Origin: Lagopus muta
Lineage: Eukaryota > Chordata > Aves > Galliformes > Phasianidae
Direction: 5' to 3'
NCBI RefSeq assembly: GCF_023343835.1
Contig: NC_064435.1
Span: forward strand, 37,906,603 to 37,970,602
DNA: 64,000 nt
Under the pieces are notes generated by a model. That model was not told the origin of the DNA, did no database searches, and saw only the letters and a list, made by a program, of their open reading frames with translations. This document shows positions 36,601 to 47,800 of the stretch, one piece after another (position 1 is the first letter of the stretch; each line of letters begins with the position of its first letter). The translations under genes and the position numbers were made by a program.

Positions 36601-38680
36601 GAGAGTGAATGTAGCACAAATATTACACTATAGTGCAAGTACAGTGTAACACTTGTGGGAGTGTGAAAGGAATACTTGAAGCAGGTAGGGCTTGTGTGTA
36701 GAAGTGTTCACCATCTGCAGTAACAGTCCTGTCCCAAGCTCTCTTGTATGCACACTTTTACTGTATTCTAGAAGATAAAATCACAAGCCTTACCATGAAT
36801 ATTTACTCCTTATAACTTATCATTTATTCCTCCCTAAAAGTTCTCCACCTTAGTCAGATGGACCTCTGTATTTTCCTCCTTTTGATAGTGTTCTCTTAAT
36901 ACCAAAAAGAAGCACTAAAATTACACGTAGGTCAAGGGAACAAACAAGGAGCAATGTTCAGAAATCACACCATTCCTTGGCTGAGGATTTTGAAGGAGAT
37001 GTAACAGAACAATGAGCCATGCTTTTATCAACCAAATATGAGCTTTCTTCACAATGCTGAAGTCTTTTTGAAGATTCAGCCATTTTGAAATCCAGGAAAT
37101 GATCCTGAAGGATCCCACGCTTATGTTCCCAAGTATGAACCATTAGAGCTTCTGAGTGGACTAACTGCAGAAGATCTGCAGCCATCAGGGCTTCACACTC
37201 ATGCTTTCCACGTAATCTGCCTTAGAAGTTACTCTTCGCAACAGGACCAGTCTCTAGATGGTAAACATCTACAAATATTTTAGATAACATTTTTGCACCA
37301 ATAAAACTACAATCACTAAATTGTAAAACAAATGTAACCTAAACCAATGACTTGAGGTGGCAAAGAGTCTCAGAAGGGGCAGTAGCTTAAATGGTTCCAC
37401 GCAGAGACCATTTGAGGGCAGAGAATGCTGAAAGGTTAAGTTTGTTTGTACCAGTGGAAGTCGCTACCTTTCTTTCCCCACTGTGTAAGAAACGTTTTAC
37501 TTCTGGTGGGATGCACTGATAACAACTGCTGATCAGAGTCAGAGTTATCCTCTTACTTGACCCTGCATCTAACTTTCTTTATCCTACATCTAAGTTCCTT
37601 CAACCAACTGTTCATGGCACTGTGTCAGTAATGACTTACTAGCACTTCAAGATTTCTGGAAATTCCTTGGCTCTCCTCCTGTTACCACTCCCAAGTTGGA
37701 ATACAAGGAAACTTGGCTGGAAAATATTAACAACCTTTGTGTTTTGTCTGCATAGAGAAAAGAATTGCTATAAATCGACTGCTGCTAGCTTAGATATTTT
37801 AAAGATTAGCAGAATGAATTGATTTTTAAATTCCCATAAAGAATGAGACCGTTCCACAAAATAAATTTTCTTAAAGGAAACAAGAACTTGTAAGTCCACA
37901 TTCATGTACATTGTGCCTAATTTTAAGATGAAGTTAATAAAATGCTAAATGGTTAACTTCATCAGTCTGGAGACTTCTGGCACTCGTGACTGATGGTTTG
38001 AAAATAAATTTGAGATAGAAATAATAATAAAAAAGGCAAATCACAGTCAGTGCAGTGTCGATAATACTTGTTTGGCTCTTACGATTTGTATCTGCTGTGA
38101 TCCAATAAAGATCACAACTTAGCAGTGGCTTCCCACTGAGGGACTTAAACTATACAGGATTATGTAGCACTTAAAGACACTCTGCCCTTGCTTTTTTCTG
38201 CAAGTATCTGCATTTCGCATGTGGTGACGTTCTGAATATTACCTCTGCAGCTAAGAATTCCAAGAATCATCAAGTCCAACATCTACTAAAGCAGGTAAAT
38301 ACAGTTTAATGTTGAAGATGTGGGATGTTCGTGGAAAAATATGTGAAAGAATGTCTTTGAATAAATCTCAGATCTGTTCTGCAAACAACGTGCTTATCAA
38401 AAGATGACTTTGAAGGCTTACGAGAGACAGCAAGCATGGTTAGATGAGCAAACCTGGCTTGGAATTGTGCCATGCCCTTGGACCTTCCTACACAAAAATG
38501 TTAATAACAATCACACTTGTTCTAAAAACAAGAACAGAGAGAATTGTGCACTTGTTCATTTGTATTGATCCTGCCAGATGATGAACCTTTGCTGCAATAG
38601 CATTGCTACAATGAGAAGTTACACAGATCCATAACTTTAAATAATCCTTTTTGGCAGTGCTTTTCTCTGCCCTCCAGGAC
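33605..38680. other. Intergenic, nothing recognised
   Basis: AT-rich unique sequence between SDR16C5 and the 39-kb open frames. Possible CR1 scraps near 33723 and 38250 are too short to call. No exon or RNA gene is recognised. Confidence 0.5.
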
Positions 38681-38687
38681 TGAGAGT

Positions 38688-39219
38688 TTAGCCAGCACAG
38701 TGCAGCCAGGGGCTTGCTGGAGGATTTTGTCTCAGATGACCCCAACAATGAAAATCTCTTGGGTAAGGGTGAAGAGAGGCTGAGATACTGCTGCTATCCA
38801 TGTGGGAAGGAGGAGAGCTGAAAATGGGCTTCTCTTGAGGATGGAGCCAGTCCCCCAGAATATACTGAACTATACAACAGAGGCCAAAGTAAACAACATC
38901 CAGCAAAAAGTATTTGCAAACGTAGATAAAGCTTAGCTCTTCCCTCCGCACGTAGTAGATTCTGTCCTCTTGACAGCGATCCGCTGAGGGTAACCATGAT
39001 GATATTTTCTTCAGGTACTGAGGGAACCATCACTGGCTGGGCTAAGCAGTACAGATCTGCACCACAGCAGGTGGAGAAGGAAACATACTGTATGTTGTCA
39101 AAGTTCTCAACAATGACTCGGAGATGTTGTCTTCTCAGTGTTTGCTTGCTTGTCAGCAGGGCAGCTGCTGTTACTGCTGCTGAGAGCAGGCTTACATTTT
39201 TTCTTAAGGTAAGAAGGTA
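38688..39219 (-). pseudogene. Possible frameshifted coding remnant, antisense
   Basis: Two overlapping minus-strand frames are open, from 39219 to 38794 and from 39029 to 38688. The first reads like a protein up to about 39000 (an Ala/Leu-rich segment, then LRVIVENFDNIQYVSF). The second continues with a Tyr/Phe/Cys-rich membrane-like segment (LSFIYVCKYFLLDVVYFGL). One frameshift near 39000 would join them. I recognise no family, and both may be shadows of the opposite strand. Confidence 0.15.
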
Positions 39220-39720
39220 TCAACACCGAAAGGAAGAGTCTAAACAGCACTTGGACTGCATTAGTTAAAACTTACTGTGGTAAACTGGGGTTGGTTTGTA
39301 TCTCTAACAAAGTCTGTTTGTTTACAAAGGACACTAAGACTTGTTACATCATGGCAACAGGTTCTTCATGCTTTTTTCCTGACAGCTGACTGGATATGTG
39401 CAGTCCCTACGCAGGGGCAGAGGTTGGTGAAGTTTTCTATATGGCTTGTAGTTTTTTTTTTCTCCTCTCTCTATCATCAGCAATCTGGCAAGCAGCCATT
39501 TGAAACTTCAAGATTACAGAACACTCTTCTAAACGTGACCTCTTTTGGGAGATGGTCTCTCCGGTTGGAAATATTCTATTACTTTCCAAGTTACCAACTG
39601 GAAAACAATGAAACATCCCTGACCAGTATTCCTCTAGACACACCGGTGACAAGGCCCCTGGATGGGCAACCTGCACACAAGGAACCATTTATTAAACAGG
39701 ATCTCAAAACAGATGGTTGA
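38996..39720 (+). CDS. Candidate two-exon open frame, unknown product
   Basis: Unrecognised. An open frame starts at ATG 38996 and runs through a strong donor (CTTAAG followed by gtaagaagg, intron from 39209). A strong acceptor (long T/C tract then atcatcag, ending at 39480) opens a second exon at 39481. That exon is in the same phase and stays open to TGA at 39718-39720. The joined frame would be 71 + 79 = 150 codons. It has a short Cys/Leu/Val-rich hydrophobic stretch near residues 44-54 and two N-glycosylation-type sequons (NVTS, NETS) in the second part. A further acceptor-like site (tttcttcag) ends at 39014, so the first exon could instead begin at 39015. No known domain is visible and no promoter is seen. 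It could be a non-coding RNA or chance. Confidence 0.2.
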
Positions 39721-42202
39721 AGTCACAGCAAAATCTATGCAGATGAAAGCAGCAAGCCTTAATTGCAATGACTCTAACTAGGATGGCAGGGGAATTCTCC
39801 TAGCTGCAGAACATTTTCTTGCTGGTCAGCCTTGACAGCTCACCATTGCTTGAGGAAGCAGAGCCAATCTATCACTTTTAGCACTTCAGCAGGTGATTAA
39901 CCAGCAGCTGAGTCATCCCTGGCCAGGGCTAACACATCCCAAACCAGGGGAGGGGTGGATTGCTGGGGAAAGGAAGCACAACAAATCTTCCTCTGCTAAT
40001 TCATGCCATCTGGAAGTGACAGCCTGTGGGCCTGCAGCTTTATTTGCAAAATATTGTTTACGATTTTTATTACAAGGACTATAGGGAATAAGACTTAATT
40101 ATATTTAACAGTTCATCATCATTACACAAACTGTTGTTCAGCATTCAGAAAACAGGAAGCAATACTCATAAGATTGGTTTCTCAGGTTTTGTTGTTTTTT
40201 TTTTTCCAGACTATTGTTGGTAAGATGTCAAACAATTAGATGGGAAAACTGGAATGGAACCCAGTGTCATGCAGTTGGAGTCTTTTGGTGTGAGAGGGCT
40301 TTTTGGTGAGCCACAAAGGATATGAGCTGTTGCAGTCTTGACTCATCAATTTTGCTGGTGATAATCCAAACTTATACGGGAGGTCTCTTGGCGCAAGAGT
40401 TTGTAACAGAAGGGCAACAAACACAGATGATCCACTGCAAGCAGACACTGTGCAGTGCCTGCAGCTCACGTGTTCCAGCACTTGCACAATCACTTTAAGT
40501 GCAAAATTACATAAAACCAGCATTAACCCAACCAGAACTGTTCTCCATAAGCTGCAGGGTTAGAAGTTCTAACCAAGTGAGGGAGCACACAAGCGTGAGA
40601 ACTGGCATATGCCTGAAGGTGCATCTATGCAAAGGCAAAAGGATTGGTGAAAGGGGCAGGATCTCCACCATTTGGCAACAAGAAGTTGTCCAATAGCTCA
40701 GCTGTCTAATTTAGCTCTCAGTACAACATTCTGCTTCCAGATCTCAGCTGCAATTTTATATATATTTAAATATATATCACTATCAACTACTGTAAAAATA
40801 AGTTTCCTTGCACTACAACCAATAATCAAATACATAATGCTGCAAGATAAACATACACAGTGGATTATTCATTAACCCACAATGCAAGAAAGCCAAATTC
40901 ACAAAGTAACAGTTTAGAACACTTGGTTACAGTCAAAACATGTCTTGAAAATCACCTTGATTTGTTGTTTCCAGTGTAAGGGACCATCCATTGCAGTTCC
41001 ACCCTGACATGGGGCTGGGTAGAATTTCTGCCATAAAGACTGGGGTGAGCAAGTGGACAAGTTTGTTCTCTCAAAGGAAAAACAGGACAAGGGAATTGAT
41101 GAGAATGAGGCTCCAGGATTCTGTAAGGGTGCATGAATGGAGGCAAGACAGTCTCACAGCCTTTCCTTTTTGCCTCCGCTTCCCCAGACAGGAAGGGGAG
41201 CTGGGAACTGAGTATGTGATGCAGGTTCTGGAGGAAGCTACATGAAAGCATAAAAACATTGGGAGTACGACATCAACAGGTGAATGTAAGGATATGAGAT
41301 CAAACAGCTGTGCACATCCATACTACAACCACAGCCTGAGATATGCTAAGAGCTCAACACTCACAGGGAAGAAATACTGCCTAAGAGCACAGCTTTCCAC
41401 ATTCTGAGAACCTCATCTGAAGTGCACTACGTGTGCCTGGAGCTACAAATTCAAGCGTCAGTAGCAGCACTGGGGATGCCCCAGGCCTACAGAAAAAGAA
41501 CAGGGCACAGACTGCACCTTCCCTGTCCACATGCAACAGCTGTGACCGAGACACAGACTCCATCCACAGACTTGGAAACTCTAATACCTCAAGAGCAAGA
41601 GAAGTTCTAGGTGTTATTCAAAAAAGTGAAGGAGCCTTGGCCTAGATATGCTTTTTTTTTTTTTTTTTTTTTAAAACTAAAGAAGTCGGATTTTAGATTG
41701 GCAGTAACATTGTTTTCTGGAAAACTTTTTTTTTTTTTTTTTTAAGATAATATTTAATAAAAACAAAATTTTAAAACAAGATATACTGTTGTAAAGTCTG
41801 CAAATACTCTCAAGCTATTCTATTTTTCCATTCAGTATCCTGTTGGCTTGACTTATCCTTATAAATGATACTAAGCTTAATAACATCCTAATAGTTTAAA
41901 CAGGTCTCAAAGAAGAGGGGAAAAAATGCTTCATCTTGAGAACTGAAATGTGATTGCCTTGACAGAGAGGAAACCAGCACACAATCATATGCATTCACTG
42001 AACATTGACAAATAAGCATCTTGAGGGTCTGGTTTTTATAGTACCTGAGGAAGAAGAGTACCCATTATGTAAGCTGCCTGTCAGGAATAGAAAAATACTA
42101 CTTTGGTTTCCTATTAGCATCTCTGCTGAATCAAAAAGTACTGCAGCTGTGCTGGGGGGCCAGAGGTGGATATTTTCACTTAATGGCAAAGCTGATCACT
42201 AG
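39721..42202. other. Intergenic, nothing recognised
   Basis: AT-rich DNA with two poly-T runs (41652-41672 and 41726-41743) and a palindromic TA tract at 40758-40777. No gene is recognised. Confidence 0.5.
41652..41743. repeat. Two poly-T runs (21 and 18 bases)
   Basis: T21 at 41652-41672 and T18 at 41726-41743, 53 bases apart. On the minus strand both look like A tails, but neither is preceded by a recognisable transcript end. Confidence 0.9.
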
Positions 42203-42290
42203 AGGCAGAATCTTTAAGGCTAGAAAAGACCTCTGAAGATGATCTAGTCTGCTAGCACAACACATTAGAATAGGTTACAAGAACAGAGAT
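42203..42290 (-). mobile_element. Degenerate CR1 3' fragment
   Basis: 'agaatctttaaggctagaaaagacc' followed by 'tgatctagtct' resembles the antisense CR1 terminus, with many changes. Called by pattern only. Confidence 0.5.
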
Positions 42291-43025
42291 GCCTTTCAAT
42301 AAATCCATTACAGATATGATGATTGTGATGTCTCTGTTGGGATACAATAGGGGTAATGCTGCTAAAAGAATGAAAATTAAAATACAAACAATTTAAAGAA
42401 CAGTGCGATAACACTTGAATTTATTTTGAAATGCCCAGTTCCACACAAAGCCCAGTGCAGGAAGCCTGGAGCCACCCCCCTCCCTCCCCAACATACCCCC
42501 TCTGGGTGGGAAACCCCAAGGCCACAGCTCTGCTCCTGCCCCCAGCACACACTGTGAACACAGGTTGCTTAATAAGCAACCAATTGTACCATGCTAATAA
42601 AAATACGTTTCTTGGCAAAAGCACTTGATTTGGTTCCATCTCACTTGATGAAAAGTGGTTTATTAAATTAGGTCAATTTGCTTACCTAAAGTTCGCTGAA
42701 ACTGTTCTTGCAATGCCACATGTTGAGTATCCTTCTAAAGGCTCACAGAAGAACACCTGCAAGCTGCTTACGTCAGAAGCATCAATCCCTGACTAAACAG
42801 CAGGTTCTGTTCCTCTCTCCCAGCAACGTGAATGCTGAGCTGCAGATACATCATGAGGAAATACATGTGCATAAAAATCTTTCTCCCTGCAAGTGAACGC
42901 CTTATCTATACCTAACAGGATTGCGAAGAAAACCATAAATGAAGACACTGCAACATTTTCAGTTAGCAAATTACTCTGATTTTAGAAACCAATGTCTGCT
43001 TGCCACCATTATACATATGCCAAGT

Positions 43026-43430
43026 TCATAGAATCACAAAGTTGGAAATGACCTGCAAGATCATCTAGTCCAACTGTGCTCCCATTACCATTGCTACCAC
43101 AAGCACTAAACCATCTCTCGCAGCTCCTCATCCAGACGCCTCTTGAACACTGCCAGGGACAGCAACTCCACCACCTCCCTGGGCAGCCATTCCAGTGCCT
43201 GACCACTCTCTGAGAGAAGAAGTTCTTCCTTATGTCTAACCTAAACCTCCTCTGGTACAGCTTCCGGCCATTTCCTTGGGTCCTGTTTGTTGCCTGGGAG
43301 AAGAGGCCAAACCCCTCCTCATCACAACCTCCCTTCAGGAAGCTGTAGAGTGCAGTGAGGCCTCCTCCAAGCCTCCTCTTCTCCAGAAGAAACAATCCCA
43401 GCTCATCCAACCACTCCTCATAAGACTAGC
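43026..43430 (-). mobile_element. CR1 LINE fragment with partial ORF2 tail
   Basis: The + strand starts 'catagaatcacaaagttgg' and carries the antisense 3' UTR and ORF2 C-terminus. On the minus strand the frame from 43410 reads LFLLEKRRL, then [20 protein letters not shown] and VVRHWNG, the same blocks as in the 28-kb copy. It then loses frame after RHWNG. 5' truncated. Confidence 0.94.
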
Positions 43431-44084
43431 AGGAAGTGCCCTCACGAGCACATGGGAACAACCAGCCTGCATTTCCAGACCAGCACAGGCCTGTACCATT
43501 TGGGTCAGAGAATTGCTGTGCTCAAAACAGGGGTCACCTGCAGGTAGTCACAGGTGGCTTCACAACAGCTTGTCCAGGAGCCTGATCTCCTGTGGATGCC
43601 AATTAGGGAAGACAGAGAGATTCTGATGCCCACTTGCTCCTGGTGGGGGATTTCCCCACACTACAGAACAGAAAAGCACACTGTGAACTCCTTTCATTCC
43701 ACAGAAACCCTAAAAGAGCTGAGTTGTTAAGGTATTTATTAACATATTTGATTCTCAGGGTTTTGAGTGTTAAAATTTAGAGGGCAGAAAGCTGAAAAAT
43801 ACTTCTAGTGTGTGGGTAGATGAACAGTGACTAACAAGGGCAATGAGGAATTGAGAAACAGCCGCTGAAGGGCATCACTGCAGATTCTGGCATCTCCTAA
43901 CACCCTGAAAGAAGAAAATGAATGTCCTCCCTCTCATTCCCACATCAGCATACCTCACAGGCACTCCCATGGACTGGACCAGTGACAAGCTTGCTCTGTA
44001 AAAAGCCATCCCATTTGCACTGCCAGTATGAAAGGATGCAGTGCAACGTCGTCCTCTGGTAACTTCTGATGCTTCAGGTACTAG

Positions 44085-44285
44085 GAAAAAATTCTCCTCA
44101 AATGAGTGGTAAGGCACTGGAATAGGCTGCCGAAGGATGCAAGATGAGTCACTATTGCTGGAGGTTTTCAAGAATGCATAGATGTAACACTGAAGGATAT
44201 GGTTAGTGTGCATGGTAGCAGCAGTGAGTCGACAGTTGGACTAGATGACCTTAGATGTCTTTTCCAACCTTAATGATTATGATTC
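44085..44285 (+). mobile_element. CR1 LINE 3' fragment, sense
   Basis: 'gcactggaataggctgcc' with 'ggaggttttcaagaatgca' and 'agttggactagatgacct', ending 'cttttccaaccttaatgatt', is the CR1 ORF2 end and 3' UTR on the + strand, diverged. Confidence 0.9.
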
Positions 44286-44689
44286 AAAGCATTGGGCACT
44301 CACAGGCTCCAGCTCCAGCCAATAAGCATGCCCTTAGGAACCTACAGTTTAAAGAGTCAAAACACTTCTTCCATTCTGTACAGGAGTAGTCAGCCCAGAA
44401 TCATACACTAACCATCATCTTTAATCTGCTGAAGGAGCTGCTTTTGCCTGTCAAGTAGAAGAGAATTAAAACACAGCATTTTTTGGAGCCAGTAAAGTCT
44501 GTTTGAGCCTATCAGCCATCAGGAATCTTAGAGCTGAAGCACTGAAGGCTGACACAGGAGGAAACGGCAATTTCACAAAGCACACTCTACCTAAAGGTCT
44601 GCCCCTTTACCCCTTCACTACTTCCCATGCACTGAAGCAAGCACTGTGTTACTAGAATACGCCAGTGCAGCAACTTGGTTCAATTTCAC

Positions 44690-44875
44690 TCCACTGGCAC
44701 TGGCTGCCCAGCAAGGCAGCAGAAGCCCCATCCTGGGGGACATGCAAGGTTAGGCTGGATGAGGATCTGAGCAACCTGATGCAGTGTAGGTGCCCCTGCT
44801 CATTGCAGAGGAGTTGGCCAGATGACCTTTAGAGGTCCCTTTCAACTCAAACAACTGTACAATTCCATGATCCAA
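44690..44875 (+). mobile_element. CR1 LINE 3' fragment, sense
   Basis: 'actggctgcccagcaagg' through 'gttaggctggatgaggatct' to 'gaggtccctttcaactcaaa' and 'aattccatgatcc' is a second sense CR1 tail, of a different subtype from the copy 600 bp upstream. Confidence 0.88.
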
Positions 44876-47800
44876 ATCAGCAGAAGACACCTGAATTCCT
44901 GCCACTCAAGTTCTCACGTGCAGCCTTGTCCATCACTTAACCAGTTACACGCAGCCAAGAGCTGTTCATCAGTCCATACTGCAAGGAAGTATGATCATTC
45001 ATAAGTTTGAGATATCAACCTATTTCTACTATTAGTCTAATATCATCTTAAGTGTTATTTCCTTTCAGGACATTTAGTATTCCTTTTCCATCTTGAGCAT
45101 AAGCTTTCTTGTTTGTCATTCTTAGTTACTTTGAAATTATGATCTATTTTGGAACAACTCCAAAGCATAATTATGTTTTCAATTTATTTTACATCTCACT
45201 TATATAACATGGCTTACAATTGTCTGTACATGTAACATTGATATTTGATAGACAATAGTTCAATTTTAAGTATATGCAAAAAATGTATAAAAAGTATATG
45301 CAAAAATCTGATCCTTGACCCACAAGGTTCTGAACTACATAGTTCAGAGGGTTTTTATTTCTTGAACATGAATGTTGGGTGATGTTTAACTGCTTCTACT
45401 GAAAAACAGTTAAAACATTTTGTATTCTTCACTTGCAGTAAGAATAAATAGAGCACCGAATTTTGTTATTGATTGGTTGCCTACTTTCTGCTTTAAATTG
45501 CTGATCCATAGCATGCACAGAATGGTGTTTTGCAATAATTGAGAGCCATTAATCTTATTTTACAGGACAATGGATGACATCAATATTCCCTGGCACACAG
45601 AGCAAGGTATTGTGCCAAGAAAGTGTTATGCAAAGCATTAAGAAAATAGAATACCATCATCATCCTTGAAGGTACTGAAGTACAGGAATTTAGCAGCACT
45701 CTCCAGAAATAAAGGTTGAATTGAAAAGTCTTCAAGAAGAAAATACAAAATATATTGGAGAAGGTGTAAGAATATTAAGTGCTGAGATATAAAACATAGG
45801 TAGTAAAAGACGCAGACATTTCTGTGCCACTGAAGCTGCTAGAAACAAGAGTCTCTTCACTAAAAGCGAAGAAATGACATTGCACAGTAAAAAAAACTAA
45901 AAGAGAAGGAACTGTAGTAGTGCTCATAAAGTGGTAAAAACATTTTAAAACAAATTTGTCATCAACTGAAAGCATTTGTTTTAATAGTAGCTTCAGGAGG
46001 TGGACCTTAGCTTGTATCCACTGAACTAACTCAGCTGAAATAAAAGGAGGCAACATGTTTCTCATACTGAAACCAAAACTAATTGCTTGAAAAGTAGCAA
46101 ATATTGAGCAATTAGAGATTTTCATTCTTGTTTCAAGTCTGCAAACTGCCAACACTTAACTGTCAGGAAATGTTTCCAGTGGACAGCTGCTTATCAAAGC
46201 AAAGCAGTAGTCCAAGGGCAGCAGTGCTTGAATGTGCCAAGCAATGGCAAAATTGAATTCAACTAGGTCAAGTTTCAAATAAATAGCAGACTGTAGAATA
46301 ATTCCTGAAATAGATTAGGACTGGGGCATCAGATGAAATCTGCTCAGATTGTACACTACACACCTCACACAGCCCTGAAATAGGCACTGTGAATAGGAGT
46401 AATCTTTTACAGGCAGTAAAGACCTAAGAGTAAACTGGAAGTCAACTTGGCAGGAGTGGAAAACTGTACATAAAGAAATAAAGAAAACAATTCTAAAAAT
46501 TAATTTTTAAAAGGATGTTTTTAGAAAACAATAGCGGTATGCCTAACTCCAGTGGCTATGAAGATTTTATTCACTCTAAAAACCGCAACCAAAAGAAACC
46601 CATCTTATTTATGGAAGACTCATGCTACTCCAACTTCTTTGGTTTTGTAAAATAATATATAATAAATTGCAATGACTCCCACAGACAGCATAAGAAAGTG
46701 TTTGGACTCTATGATCCTTGTGAGTCCCTCCCAGTTCAGGATAATCTATGATCCTAAGACCAAATGGCCTCACATCCCTTCAGAAGACATTTTCTAGGCA
46801 AGCTACTGTTAATAACTAGGTCAGCCACTGTGCTACTTCAGGATCTGAAAGACACAAGTATCTGTTGTGGTTCTCAGCCTCAGAAGTTTCAGTATTATTT
46901 GTTTCTGCAGTGCCACAGCTGCGTGCAGCATTCTACAGACTGCTGCTGAAGGAGCTGACAGCCCAAATTAAACACAAAGCACCACCATAAAACAAATCAG
47001 ACTCAAAAAGCACTCAAAGAGCTATCAGAACTTCTAAAAACCTGAAGTTTTCACTGCTAACTGAAAAGCCATTCAGTTAGCATTTCATATACACAGACAT
47101 CCCATCTTGGAGCCTGCTGCTGGAGGAAGACTTTCTTTTTAATCCCTGGATGTGAGCTATGGAAACGTGTTTTGGGGCTGAAAGGGAAGCTAGAGTTGTA
47201 AGAAAAAGATAGGCAGGAAAGAGGTTCCAGGCAGAGTTAACAGAAATCAGTTGTGAAAGTGAAGACTGGCAAAAGGCAGTCAAGGAAGAAACTGCTGTAG
47301 AATGATACCTCCACAACAAACTTGACACCACATACATACATGTCAATCCTGAAGTTACAAGATAAGCTAATAAGCAAATCAATCAAAAAGCAAGAAAGCC
47401 AGATATAAGTCAGGAGATGAAATAGTATTGTACATGAGGAAAATCCACAAGACTGAAGTCATAGGAAAATGGGAGTCTAAGGGCAGGATTTGCACTAGCA
47501 CAAGGAAAAGGCTGGCGTTATTCAGTGAGATGCTAACAGGGAAGACAGGCTAACTCTAAAAGAGTTTCAGGTTAGCTGCGTTTAGTTCAGCATCAAGTGT
47601 CAAGTGGGAAGTAATCGTGTGATTTAAGACTTCACCTGTATTGAAGGTGTTAGAACTGCAGTCACTCACAAAAGGATTTGGACAAAGAAGGCACCAAGAT
47701 AGAACCCTGAAGAATGGAGTGAGAATTTATTCAAAATCTGATGAGTCTTACTTATCTATAGAAACAGATAAAAACATACTGAAGCCTTAATAGTCCATTT

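Noticed and set aside
38250-38290. Possible CR1 scrap ('aatcatcaagtccaac')
   Set aside because: Only a short phrase fits; no neighbouring CR1 sequence supports it.
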